A stretch of DNA of 64,000 nt from Flavobacterium sp. NRK F7 (lineage in GTDB: Bacteria; Bacteroidota; Bacteroidia; Flavobacteriales; Flavobacteriaceae): the NCBI RefSeq assembly GCF_024054195.1, contig NZ_JAMXLB010000001.1, positions 310,001 through 374,000 on the forward strand, in the 5' to 3' direction. A model generated the notes under the pieces. The model ran no database searches. It saw only the letters and a list, made by a program, of their open reading frames with translations, and was not told the origin of the DNA. The position numbers were made by a program, and so were the translations under genes. This document shows, piece after piece, positions 49,862 through 58,488 of this stretch (position 1 is the stretch's first letter; every line of letters begins with the position of its first letter).

Positions 49862-50056
49862 ATGAAAATATTTAGTATTGTAGTCATTATTTTAGCGGTT
49901 GCATTGATTGTTTTTAATGCCACTCAAATTAATTATGATGCCCCTTTAGAAGGCAAAAGCACTGTAGCCTTAATTGGAATTGTTTCAGGTTTTTGCGCGA
50001 TTGTTTTGATGTTAATCTTTTTGGTTTCCAAAAAAATAGAAGAAAAAACAAAGTAA
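49862..50056 (+). CDS. Small two-TM membrane protein
   Basis: A 64-residue protein with two hydrophobic helices: IFSIVVIILAVALIVFNAT (about 3-21) and STVALIGIVSGFCAIVLMLI (about 33-53), joined by a short polar loop with NYDAPLEGK, and a basic C-terminal tail KKIEEKTK. Both ends probably face the cytoplasm. It follows marC after 12 bp and precedes the FAD protein by 27 bp, so the three are likely one transcript. Family and role unknown. Confidence 0.82.
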   Translation: MKIFSIVVIILAVALIVFNATQINYDAPLEGKSTVALIGIVSGFCAIVLMLIFLVSKKIEEKTK

Positions 50057-50083
50057 TTTTTAAAATCAAAAAAGATTTTTATC

Positions 50084-50692
50084 ATGTATGATGTTTTAAT
50101 CATTGGAGGAGGTGTTTCTGGAGTTTCTTGTGCTTTAGTACTAGGTTCAGCCTACACCAAACCTTTTGCTTCAAACAAAAAAATAGGTTTGATTGCGCAT
50201 CAAAAGGCATCTTCTTTACAAAATGGAGTTTACAATAATGCTTATGGTATTCCTCCAGGAAAATTAGGCTCTGAATTGTTAGACGAAAGCTTAGAGCACC
50301 TTCAACAATTATATCCTCATGTAACACCAATTGAAAAAGAAAAAGTAGTAAAAATTGAAGGTTCAGTTGGGAATTTTACGATTGTAACCAACAAAAATAA
50401 GTACCACTCTAAATTGATTGTTATTGCTATTGGTTCCGGCAGTCCCTTTTTAATTGAAGGGTTAGAAACCTATGTAATTCCACATAAAAAAGCGCTAGCA
50501 ATAAAAAATAGAATTCAATTGCAAAATGACGATCACTTAGTCAAACCAGGCATTTATGTTTGTGGAACATTAGCCGGACATCGAAGTCAACTGTCTATTG
50601 CTGCTGGTAGTGGTGCTAGCGTAGCGGGAGATGTTTTAACTTTATGGAATGACGGCAATCATGTTCAAGTTCATGACGCGATAAACAAATAA
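50084..50692 (+). CDS. FAD-binding oxidoreductase-like protein lacking the NAD(P) domain
   Basis: A 202-residue protein with a dinucleotide-binding start, VLIIGGGVSGVSCALVLG, as in thioredoxin-reductase-like enzymes. The middle ends in LIVIAIGSG (about 107-128), and then the sequence goes almost straight to GIYVCGTLAGHRSQLSIAAGSGASVAGDV (about 160-190, the C-terminal FAD segment). The NAD(P)-binding domain that normally lies between (about 120 residues) is missing, as is any CxxC pair. It is not a truncation at either end; the gene is intact. It may be an FAD protein reduced by a partner or may have lost catalysis. Third gene after marC, with a clear terminator. Confidence 0.8.
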   Translation: MYDVLIIGGGVSGVSCALVLGSAYTKPFASNKKIGLIAHQKASSLQNGVYNNAYGIPPGKLGSELLDESLEHLQQLYPHVTPIEKEKVVKIEGSVGNFTIVTNKNKYHSKLIVIAIGSGSPFLIEGLETYVIPHKKALAIKNRIQLQNDDHLVKPGIYVCGTLAGHRSQLSIAAGSGASVAGDVLTLWNDGNHVQVHDAINK

Positions 50693-50718
50693 AAAAGGAG
50701 CTATAATAGCTCCTTTTT
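50692..50718 (+). terminator. Terminator of the marC unit
   Basis: GGAGCTA at 50697-50703 pairs with TAGCTCC at 50707-50713 around a TAA loop, with flanking A and T runs. It ends the marC-small protein-FAD protein transcript. Confidence 0.88.
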
Positions 50719-50819
50719 CATACTAATTCATTGTAATCCATTATATGAAATTCCATCTAACCCACTGGATTTATAATTGAATTCAAAACAAATTCGTAAC
50801 AATCTTATGTCACTAAGTA

Positions 50820-51320
50820 TTATAGCTCTTGATAAGTAATGGTAAAACTTCCTTCTGTGACATTCCAAACGGTACTACCATTGATAGAAGGATCTGTTAC
50901 GAAGTTAAACGTTCCTTTTATTCTTTTTGTATTGGTATCGTGTTCTGTAATTACCAATTGCCCTGAATTAGCAAAACCATCATCATCTGCGTCTTGAGAA
51001 GTAGGCGGTGAGTAATACATTTGAATAAATTCATCTGCATTATAATCATAAAATTGTGTATAGGTTCCTACGGCAATATCATTAGGCAGGAAAATTTGAA
51101 TCTTTTGAGCATTACTTCCCGTTGAACCCGTAATTACTAAAGTATTCGTTATCGTAGAAATTAAACCGGTAGCGTTGGGCGGATTGTAATCTACGCCATC
51201 TACTTTACAAAAGAAAGTATTTGCAGTTGAAGGGCTACTGTCATCACTTTTTGAACAGGAAAATAAAGACAAAGTGAAGAAAGAAAAAAGGACAAAAGTG
51301 TTTAAAAAAATTGTTTTCAT
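50820..51320 (-). CDS. Putative lipoprotein next to ECF sigma cluster
   Basis: A 166-residue predicted lipoprotein: lipobox SLFSC (acylated Cys22), followed by an Asp/Ser-rich spacer. The body NTFFCKVDGVDYNPP is typical of DUF6252-type outer-membrane lipoproteins, with a C-terminal KGTFNFVTDPSINGST region. No function is known. It follows the collagen-like lipoprotein after 6 bp (51321-51326 plus overlap of leader), so both belong to one minus-strand unit divergent from the sigma factor gene. Confidence 0.75.
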   Translation of the reverse strand: MKTIFLNTFVLFSFFTLSLFSCSKSDDSSPSTANTFFCKVDGVDYNPPNATGLISTITNTLVITGSTGSNAQKIQIFLPNDIAVGTYTQFYDYNADEFIQMYYSPPTSQDADDDGFANSGQLVITEHDTNTKRIKGTFNFVTDPSINGSTVWNVTEGSFTITYQEL

Positions 51321-51330
51321 AGTTTTATTT

Positions 51331-51927
51331 TTAATCTACTAAATTATAATATGCTTTTACTTGTTCGTAATCTGAAAGATCTGGCAATCTATTGGTTTGA
51401 CTAGAAGGAATGATTACGTAACGAAAGTAATTTCCCCTTGCAACATCGTATTGATAATCGGTTAAAACCACTCCATCAGTTGACTTAATCTCAATTAAAA
51501 TGCCATCAGCATTAGCCGCATTAGAACCAAAATAGAGATTATACGCTACATTTGACCATCTTCCTGGACCTGGAATACTATAAACCGCCGAGGTGCCATA
51601 TTGTCTTGCATACACCATAACTAAACACTCATTTCTTAATTCCGCTTGCGTGAATTGATTTACAACCACACGCATGATTTTTTTGGTAGGTGTATCGTAA
51701 AAACTCCAATCTGCTGGCAACCAACCTGAAGCAACAACATTTGCGTTCCCGTCTTGACCATCTGCTCCATCCTGACCGTCAACTCCATCCTGACCATCTG
51801 TACCAGCAGGTCCTTGAATTCCTTGTGGCCCTTCTTGACCATCTACTCCGTCTTCAGCTGAACATGACATTAAAGTTAAAATGAGCACAGCTGCTGCTAA
51901 ATAGCTAATAAATTTGATTTTTTTCAT
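51331..51927 (-). CDS. Collagen-like repeat lipoprotein
   Basis: A 198-residue protein starting at the ATG at 51927 (a start 12 codons earlier would put extra residues before the signal peptide). The lipobox LMSC marks an acylated Cys near residue 22; then about eleven Gly-X-Y triplets (GVDGQEGPQGIQGPAG and on, with many GQD and GAD) form a collagen-like stalk, and a ~130-residue globular domain follows (VVASGWLPADWSFYDTPTKK). Acidic X-Y residues suggest a calcium-tolerant stalk. Transcribed divergently from the sigma factor gene with 117 bp between. Confidence 0.85.
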   Translation of the reverse strand: MKKIKFISYLAAAVLILTLMSCSAEDGVDGQEGPQGIQGPAGTDGQDGVDGQDGADGQDGNANVVASGWLPADWSFYDTPTKKIMRVVVNQFTQAELRNECLVMVYARQYGTSAVYSIPGPGRWSNVAYNLYFGSNAANADGILIEIKSTDGVVLTDYQYDVARGNYFRYVIIPSSQTNRLPDLSDYEQVKAYYNLVD

Positions 51928-51975
51928 TATAAATTTTGTTTGATATTTATTACTTAATGTCATTTTTGGAAATAG

Positions 51976-52023
51976 GTTAACATTTTTAATTTAATTAATT
52001 ATTTTTGTTCAAATCATGTTAAC
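51976..52023. promoter_or_regulatory. Paired GTTAAC sites between lipoproteins and sigma gene
   Basis: GTTAACAT at 51976-51983 and ATGTTAAC at 52016-52023 form an inverted repeat with a 32-bp spacer. The GTTAAC cores are 42 bp apart, four helical turns. The AAC content resembles ECF sigma -35 boxes, so this may be a sigma-controlled divergent promoter. Confidence 0.5.
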
Positions 52024-52044
52024 TTTTTCAACATAAAAGCATTA

Positions 52045-52596
52045 ATGAATACCAACTTCTCGATTGAAGATTTAAGAACCGGTAACAATAAAATATACAG
52101 TCTCCTCTATAAAGAAAATAAGGATACCTTTTATAGTTATGCCAGAAAATTTACGATATCTGAAGATGAAATCGAAGAGGTATACCAAGAAGCGTTAATA
52201 GCTTTTTACGAAAATATTGCAGAAGGCAAACTGACTTCTTTTGAAAGCAGTATTAAAACCTACCTTTTTAGCATTGGTAAACATAAAATATATGAATTAT
52301 TCCGAAGAAAAAAGAAAGTAGCACATACCATTGCCTTGGAACAAATTGAAAATATTGAGAACTTAGCCCATTGGAACTTAGAAGAAAGTTTCCTCAGTGA
52401 GCAACAAGAAAAAGTAAAGACGGCTTTTAAAAGCTTAGGAAAAAGATGCCAACGCATTTTAGAGCTCTTTTATACTGAAAACAAAAGCATTAAAGAAATT
52501 ATGCATTTAGAAAATTACGAAAATGAAAATACGGTAAAAGCACAAAAATCGAGATGCATGAAAAGTTTACGTGAAATGATAACCAATAAATCATGA
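52045..52596 (+). CDS. ECF-type RNA polymerase sigma factor
   Basis: A 183-residue sigma-70-family factor of the extracytoplasmic type. Region 2: LYKENKDTFYSYARKFTISED and EVYQEALIAFYENI, with YLFSIGKHKIYELFRRKKK at the end of region 2. Region 4 HTH: RCQRILELFYTENKSIKEIM then ENENTVKAQKSRCMKSLREM. There are no region 1.1 or 3 domains. It overlaps the following TPR/anti-sigma-like gene by 4 nt (ATGA), the usual coupling of sigma and its membrane regulator. The targets may include the divergent lipoproteins and the CHAT protein. Confidence 0.92.
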   Translation: MNTNFSIEDLRTGNNKIYSLLYKENKDTFYSYARKFTISEDEIEEVYQEALIAFYENIAEGKLTSFESSIKTYLFSIGKHKIYELFRRKKKVAHTIALEQIENIENLAHWNLEESFLSEQQEKVKTAFKSLGKRCQRILELFYTENKSIKEIMHLENYENENTVKAQKSRCMKSLREMITNKS

Positions 52597-53324
52597 ACAA
52601 AGACCAACTCCTTCAAAAATACCTAGATCATTCTTTAACAGAGGAAGAAAAAACCTTGCTTGAAAAAGAAATAAAAGAAAACCCTGATTTTCAAAGAGAA
52701 TTAGAAGAAGCTTATAATCTAAGAAAAGCAATAATCGCTCACAAAAAAGAGGAATTAAAAAGTACTTTTAAAACATTGGAGCAACCTAAAAAAAGACCTT
52801 TTATTACGAAACTCATATCTTATGGTGTAGCCGCTTCTGTTTTTATAAGTATTCTAATAGTAGTTTATTTTTTAATAAATAGTCCCGTTTCAAATGAAGC
52901 TCTTTTTGCAGAAAATTTTGAACCCTATCGAAATATCATTACTCCTATTGAAAGAAGCGAAGAATCAGCTCATAATAAGAGTCAAGAATATCTTGCTTTT
53001 TATGAGTATGAAACTGGAAATTATGAAACGGCTTTACTAGAATTTACACGTTTATACGAATCCGAAAAAACATCGTATTATCTCTTTTACAAAGCGATTT
53101 GCGAATTACAACTTGATAAAGTTGACGCTGCTATAGGTACTTTTTTAATACATCAAAAATTAAACGATACTTTCAAAGAAAAAGGAAAATGGTATTTGGC
53201 TTTAGCTTATTTAAAAAATAATGATATTGTAAAATGCAAGTTGCTTTTGGAAGAAGTAATCAAACATAAAAGCTATAATTACACTAAAGCCAAAAAGGTT
53301 TTAGAAAGTATAACAACAAATTAA
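52593..53324 (+). CDS. Membrane anti-sigma/TPR-like partner protein
   Basis: A 243-residue single-pass membrane protein. The N-terminal 60 residues (LLQKYLDHSLTEEEKTLLEK, then NPDFQRELEEAYNLRKAII) resemble the cytoplasmic domain found in flavobacterial anti-sigma-like proteins; no HxxxCxxC zinc motif is present. One TM helix lies at about 72-95 (LISYGVAASVFISILIVV). The periplasmic part has two or three TPR-like helix pairs (LAFYEYETGNYETALLEFTR, LALAYLKNNDIVKCKLLLEE). Coupled to the sigma gene. Its stop overlaps the CHAT gene's end by 4 nt on the other strand. The anti-sigma role is inferred from position. Confidence 0.75.
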   Translation: MNKDQLLQKYLDHSLTEEEKTLLEKEIKENPDFQRELEEAYNLRKAIIAHKKEELKSTFKTLEQPKKRPFITKLISYGVAASVFISILIVVYFLINSPVSNEALFAENFEPYRNIITPIERSEESAHNKSQEYLAFYEYETGNYETALLEFTRLYESEKTSYYLFYKAICELQLDKVDAAIGTFLIHQKLNDTFKEKGKWYLALAYLKNNDIVKCKLLLEEVIKHKSYNYTKAKKVLESITTN

Positions 53325-56300
53325 GGTTTTTTCCATTTCAAAAGAAAAAACAATCCTAAACCTAATAGAAGGGCTCCAAAAATAAAATAAATTATGGTAT
53401 TTTGGTTTGTTGGCAATGGTTCAACATTTCCAGAAACTATAAATCCAGCCCAATAATACGGATGTTTTAGCGCTTCATCGTCTTGCTTTTTTAAATATTC
53501 CAGTTTTGCGAATTGCAAGGCTTCATCTTTGGGTTTCCCCAATGAAAGATACTTATAAAAAGAAACCATGATTTCTGAAGTTTCTTTATCTGGCACCTTC
53601 CACATACTCATTAAAGTACTTGACACTCCTGCATAAGTAAACGATCGAGACATACTCATTAAGCCTTCTGATTTTTCCAATTTACCAAAGCCCGTATTGC
53701 ATGAACTTAAAACAGCTAAATGTGCAGGAATATTCAAATTATAAACTTCTGCAGCAGTTAGTGATTGCTTTTTATTGGCACTACTAAACCACATCTGATT
53801 GAACATGGGGTTTACTTGGTTTAATTCAGTATGAGTTGCCAAATGAAGAATACCACTTTGACTACTTTCTGCAATAAAATTCTCTTTGGTTGCCTGATTT
53901 TCAAGATAGGATTTTCCTCCCACCATTTCTTGAATTCTTGCTACTTCTTTGGTATTATTTGGTAATTCTGAAGTAGTATATTGCGGAGCAAAGCCCACCC
54001 AATTCGTATTATTTTGAGAAGATTGTAATTCCATTTGTTTACTCAATAATTGCACCGAACCAGCATATCGAATTGCCTTACTTTCAAACAAAAAATAATT
54101 ATTAACTTGAAGAATTTCAAAAGGAATAACATTTAAAAAATCATCCGCTATTATGGTAATTCTTTTAATAGAAGTATCAAATCTTGGAAGAATACTTTCA
54201 CTTAAACTGTTAGACAAAGTCGTTATGGATTGCCTTTTATAGATTTGGTTTTGCAAACGCTCTATTTGATTTAAAATCACAGCTGCATTTTTAAACTGTT
54301 CCAATTGCACTCCTTTTTTAGTCAATTCCATTCTGTACCAAAAACTAGTATCCATAAAATAAAGCAAAACCACCTCATCCTCTTGAATTTTATTTTTAAT
54401 AAAATCAGAATAATCCTTGATAACGGTTAGTTTTTTAGCATTGGCATAATTGGGATATTTTTTTTCTACATCAAGTAAGAAGGCTGAATATTCCTTTTCA
54501 TAAGCCAATTGCTTTTGGAACAATTTCCGAATGGAATCTTCATTGGCTGATGAATTATTTTTGTAATAATGAATATATTGATAATTACTATTAATTTTTT
54601 CCTGTAAAGCTTCTTCTTTTTCAAAAATTTCTTTGGGAATACCCGTAATATTTTTAAATGACACATACTGTAGCCCTTGTAATAAAACCGTATTTTTATT
54701 TACTTCCATCAACTGAAAAGCCAATTTTAAGTAGTCTTTATCTTTTGTCTTTTTATAATTCTGATATACCACTTGCAATACTTTAGCAATAGGTTCTTTT
54801 AATTGATTCGAAAAAAAGACTTTGTTATTAGGGTTTTGATAGTTGTTTTTACTAGTAATTAGCTTTTGGATAAAAGCCTGAATAGCTTTTTTAGCATTAA
54901 AGTTATATTTCTCATTAAAAATAGCAATCTCAGCAGCTTTTAATTGAATCGCAATTTCTGCATACAAATCTTCTTTGTGAATCAATTTGGATAAATGCTC
55001 AAATGTTTTGAAACGCAGTTCATCCTCTTTATTTTTTTCATAAAAATTCAATTTTTGCAATTCATTCTCCATTTGATACTTGTAAGCATTCTCAAATTTT
55101 TCAGTAAAAATAGCATCTTGTCTTACGAATATTTTTTGCATTTCAAGTGGATTCTTACTTAAATTGAGTAAGGCTTTGTTGGCTTGAACTTCAAAAACAG
55201 CCCGATCGATATCTTTGGCAATTTGAGCCGTTTTTTTAAAACAAGAAATGGCTTTTAAAGTATCCTTATTTTTTAAAAATGCATTTCCTAAGTGCAGGTT
55301 TGCATTGCATACATAACGATGTTTTTCAGGTGTATTTTCTGTGATTATAACATATCCTTTTTGAGCCAATACTAATGCAGTTTCGTTTTCATTATTTTCA
55401 GACAGCACATTAGACAAGGTAAAATAAGCAATTGCTCTTCTGTAAAACTCGGTTTCAGGCAACTTTTCATTGGCTATTGACAACGCTAATTCAGCATAAA
55501 TTTTAGCGTTGTATAAGTCAAATTTAGCCAAATAAGCAGCTGCTAAACTGGTATAATCATCTACTAAATAACCTTGTTGCGCTGTACTTTTTTGATCATA
55601 TGCGACAGCTTTTTCCAAGTATTTAATGGCTTTAACTGCATTACCTAATCGATCTTGATACATCAACCCAATATTATAACTGTTACTGGCTAACACAGCA
55701 TAATTAGGCTCTTTTAATTTTTCTCCGATGGCAATGGAATGTTGATAGGCTTGTAAAGAACGATCGATATCTTCTTTACCATCATAAGCAACACCTAAAA
55801 CCGAATAGGCAATAGAAGCCGATAAATTATAAGACTCTCTTTCAAAATATGCGATAGCACTTTGCAATTTTGGAATAGCTTTATCATATTTTGCAGAATC
55901 AATGTAAACCCGTGCTAAATATTCTTCTGATAAAGCAAATACATAAGTATCTCGGGGTTCATTCTTATATTTTTCATAAACGGCTACTGTTTCATTAAAA
56001 TGTAGTTTTTTGGTAAACTGAACTTTAGCATAAACAGAATAATAATCAATACTATGTTTGAGTGGCGTGTCTTTAATTTTGTGCGCTTGATATAAACTAT
56101 CGGCTAGAAGGAACGTTGGAAAAGCTTCGGCGGGTTTTGAAAGTGCTAAATAGCTTCTGCCTAGATAATTTAAAGCTTTTATTTTTTGGTGAAAATTAGA
56201 AGTAGAATCATAAAAATGGACTGCGCTTTTAAATGCTTTATTCAAGCTGTCCATAGAACTCATAGCACCTTCTTTATAAACCTTTAAAAAAAGAGTTTGC

Positions 56301-56446
56301 AAGGTATCTATGTTTGTGTTGGGTGACACTTTCGTGATAACAACAGTAGCTTCATTTTTAAGGTTTTCTTTCTTGTTATTTTGATGTGAGTTACATGCTA
56401 TAACAAGAGGAATCAAAAAGAATAAAACAAGAGTTTTTAATGGCAT
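53321..56446 (-). CDS. TPR-CHAT caspase-like protease lipoprotein
   Basis: A 1041-residue protein. N-terminal lipobox VIAC (Cys18) suggests a lipid anchor. About 10 TPR-like helix pairs (60-430) are followed by a helical region and a CHAT domain (about 730-1010) with a His872-Cys916 dyad: LHLATHTE and LSSCNTGFG, as in clan CD (caspase/separase-like) peptidases. The last 26 residues hold a TM helix (about 1017-1036) ending in basic KWKKP, so the N-terminal, TPR and CHAT parts should face the periplasm. It converges with the sigma/TPR gene pair, overlapping by 4 nt. Substrate and trigger are unknown. The domain call is firm; topology is inference. Confidence 0.9.
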   Translation of the reverse strand: MPLKTLVLFFLIPLVIACNSHQNNKKENLKNEATVVITKVSPNTNIDTLQTLFLKVYKEGAMSSMDSLNKAFKSAVHFYDSTSNFHQKIKALNYLGRSYLALSKPAEAFPTFLLADSLYQAHKIKDTPLKHSIDYYSVYAKVQFTKKLHFNETVAVYEKYKNEPRDTYVFALSEEYLARVYIDSAKYDKAIPKLQSAIAYFERESYNLSASIAYSVLGVAYDGKEDIDRSLQAYQHSIAIGEKLKEPNYAVLASNSYNIGLMYQDRLGNAVKAIKYLEKAVAYDQKSTAQQGYLVDDYTSLAAAYLAKFDLYNAKIYAELALSIANEKLPETEFYRRAIAYFTLSNVLSENNENETALVLAQKGYVIITENTPEKHRYVCNANLHLGNAFLKNKDTLKAISCFKKTAQIAKDIDRAVFEVQANKALLNLSKNPLEMQKIFVRQDAIFTEKFENAYKYQMENELQKLNFYEKNKEDELRFKTFEHLSKLIHKEDLYAEIAIQLKAAEIAIFNEKYNFNAKKAIQAFIQKLITSKNNYQNPNNKVFFSNQLKEPIAKVLQVVYQNYKKTKDKDYLKLAFQLMEVNKNTVLLQGLQYVSFKNITGIPKEIFEKEEALQEKINSNYQYIHYYKNNSSANEDSIRKLFQKQLAYEKEYSAFLLDVEKKYPNYANAKKLTVIKDYSDFIKNKIQEDEVVLLYFMDTSFWYRMELTKKGVQLEQFKNAAVILNQIERLQNQIYKRQSITTLSNSLSESILPRFDTSIKRITIIADDFLNVIPFEILQVNNYFLFESKAIRYAGSVQLLSKQMELQSSQNNTNWVGFAPQYTTSELPNNTKEVARIQEMVGGKSYLENQATKENFIAESSQSGILHLATHTELNQVNPMFNQMWFSSANKKQSLTAAEVYNLNIPAHLAVLSSCNTGFGKLEKSEGLMSMSRSFTYAGVSSTLMSMWKVPDKETSEIMVSFYKYLSLGKPKDEALQFAKLEYLKKQDDEALKHPYYWAGFIVSGNVEPLPTNQNTIIYFIFGALLLGLGLFFLLKWKKP

Positions 56447-56485
56447 AGTTTAGAAATCAACCAACTGAATTCAAATATAAAAAAA

Positions 56486-58057
56486 CTAATTCAGTTCCAA
56501 AACTTTTTTAATCATAGCATCTTCTGAAAGGAGTATCTCATAATAGCTATTATCATCGAAGAGTTGCTTTACAAATTCAGCATATAAATATTTTTTAATT
56601 TTTTCCTTATCTGAAAAATTTAAAATAATACCACTATCCGAAACATATTGTTTGAAAGCTTCTAAATAATCGTCTTTTTCAATGACCTCAGCTTTTAATT
56701 TTTTAAAATCTAATGTGTTGAAAAAAGTTCTTTTTTTATCTAGTTGCTCAAATACAAAATAACTCACTACACCCGATTGCATAATCATTAGCGTTGCTTC
56801 TTCTCCATGTTTAGCTTCAAAAGGCACAAATACATCTGGAGTAATACCTCCACCTCCATACACAATCCGACCTCTTTTGGTTTTAAATTTTAAACTATCG
56901 GCCACCTTAATACTATCCGCTTCATATAATTCTCCGCTTTGAAAACGTTTTTCAAACTCATTGAAATAACCATCAGCTTTGTCGTCATAAGGTTTTTGAA
57001 TAGAACGTCCTGAAGGCGTAAAATAGCGTGCAATGGTTAATCTAACAGCTGAACCATCACCAAGAGGCATTTCGCGCTGCACCAATCCTTTTCCAAAAGA
57101 ACGTCTTCCTACAATTGTCCCTCTATCATTATCCTGTATAGCTCCTGCTAAAATTTCACTTGCTGAAGCACTATTTTCATTTATAAGTACATAGACTTTC
57201 CCTTTTTCAAAATCCCCTTTAGAAGTAGCAAAAGTTTCATCTTCTGATCCTTTTTTATTTTTGGTTTTTACAATTAATTCTTTGTCTTTCAACAATTCAT
57301 CGGCAATTGCAACGGCCATTTCTAAATACCCACCACCATTATCTCTCAAATCGATTACTAAATCTTGTATCCCTTGTCTTTTTAGAGATAACAAGGCCTT
57401 ATGAAATTCATCATAGGTAGTTTCAGCAAATCGGTTTATTTTAATATAACCTATTTCAGCATTCACTTTTAAAGCAATATCAACACTTTTAATAGGTATA
57501 ACATCTCTTTTTACTTTAATTTTTAGCTTTTCATTTGTGGTTTTCCTAAAGACTGTAATTAAAACCGTAGAACCTTTCTCTCCTTTTAGTTTGGAAAATA
57601 AGCTATCATTTTGGATTTTCTTATCAAACAATTGATAGTTATCTGCGAATAAAATTCGGTCACCCGCTTTAATACCTGCTCTTTCTGAAGGACCATTGTG
57701 AATGGGTTTTATAACCGCAACAGTATCCTTATATACATAAAAATTAACCCCAATTCCTACAAAATCCCCTTTCATGTTTTCGGTAACCGATTTTAAATCT
57801 TTTTTACTGATATAAACCGAATGTGGGTCTAAATTTTCGAGTATGCCGTTTACCGTTAAATCAACAATAGAGTCGGTATTGATATCATCAACATATTCTC
57901 TGTCGATAAAATCAATCAACTTATTCAGTTTGTTTTTTCGTGTATTCTTACTTAAAAAATCTGAATCTTGAAAAGAATTTAAATAATTCCCCAATAGCAA
58001 ACCGATAGCGACTGCCATTGCAATAATAATTGGGAAATATATTTTATTAGTTTTCAT
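56486..58057 (-). CDS. S41 C-terminal processing peptidase
   Basis: A 523-residue periplasmic serine protease. After an N-terminal membrane anchor or signal (FPIIIAMAVAIGLLLGNYL) comes a TSP-helical region, a PDZ domain (about 95-180: GDFVGIGVNFYVYKD, then PSERAGIKAGDRILF) and the S41 domain with the catalytic Ser in ENSASASEILAG and Lys in VGRRSFGKGLVQ. It probably trims C termini of envelope proteins or cleaves damaged ones. The start is 3 nt after the dCMP deaminase stop; the three genes from hupE are one unit. Confidence 0.94.
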   Translation of the reverse strand: MKTNKIYFPIIIAMAVAIGLLLGNYLNSFQDSDFLSKNTRKNKLNKLIDFIDREYVDDINTDSIVDLTVNGILENLDPHSVYISKKDLKSVTENMKGDFVGIGVNFYVYKDTVAVIKPIHNGPSERAGIKAGDRILFADNYQLFDKKIQNDSLFSKLKGEKGSTVLITVFRKTTNEKLKIKVKRDVIPIKSVDIALKVNAEIGYIKINRFAETTYDEFHKALLSLKRQGIQDLVIDLRDNGGGYLEMAVAIADELLKDKELIVKTKNKKGSEDETFATSKGDFEKGKVYVLINENSASASEILAGAIQDNDRGTIVGRRSFGKGLVQREMPLGDGSAVRLTIARYFTPSGRSIQKPYDDKADGYFNEFEKRFQSGELYEADSIKVADSLKFKTKRGRIVYGGGGITPDVFVPFEAKHGEEATLMIMQSGVVSYFVFEQLDKKRTFFNTLDFKKLKAEVIEKDDYLEAFKQYVSDSGIILNFSDKEKIKKYLYAEFVKQLFDDNSYYEILLSEDAMIKKVLELN

Positions 58058-58060
58058 TCT

Positions 58061-58486
58061 TTAGCTTAAATCTTCTAACAATTCTACTTCAACTCCTGCT
58101 TTCCTTAAAAAATCAACTCCTGAAGTATCTTTATATTCTTCATGATACACTACTCTCTTAATTCCTGATTGATGTATTAATTTACTACAATCTTTACAAG
58201 GCGACAATGTAATATATAAAGTGGCATTCTCACAAGATTGTGTGGAACGTGCTACTTTTAAAATGGCATTTGCTTCTGCATGGAGCACATACCATTTCGT
58301 TAATCCACTTTCGTCTTCGCAACAATTTTCAAAACCAGACGGAGTACCATTGTATCCATCGGATATAATCATTCTATCTTTAACAATAATCGCGCCAACT
58401 TGTTTCCGTTTGCAATAAGACAATTGACCCCATTCTTTAGCGATACGCAAATAGGCTCTATCGTATTTTAATTTTTTTTGTTTCAT
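58061..58486 (-). CDS. dCMP deaminase
   Basis: A 141-residue zinc-dependent cytidine/deoxycytidylate deaminase. Zinc ligands and the catalytic Glu are in LHAEANAI and the PCKDC pair, with the first CKRKQVGAIIVKD region and the extra Cys-rich CCEDES loop that binds a second zinc in dCMP deaminases. I chose the ATG at 58486, 2 nt after the hupE stop; an ATG 5 codons earlier overlaps that stop. It makes dUMP from dCMP for dTMP synthesis. An allosteric or nucleotide specificity cannot be told by eye; ComEB-like is the alternative name. Confidence 0.93.
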   Translation of the reverse strand: MKQKKLKYDRAYLRIAKEWGQLSYCKRKQVGAIIVKDRMIISDGYNGTPSGFENCCEDESGLTKWYVLHAEANAILKVARSTQSCENATLYITLSPCKDCSKLIHQSGIKRVVYHEEYKDTSGVDFLRKAGVEVELLEDLS

Positions 58487-58488
58487 TG

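Noticed and set aside
53321-56446. CHAT protein as part of a CRISPR or gasdermin defence system
   Set aside because: No Cas, gasdermin or effector genes nearby; lipobox and TM indicate an envelope protein.
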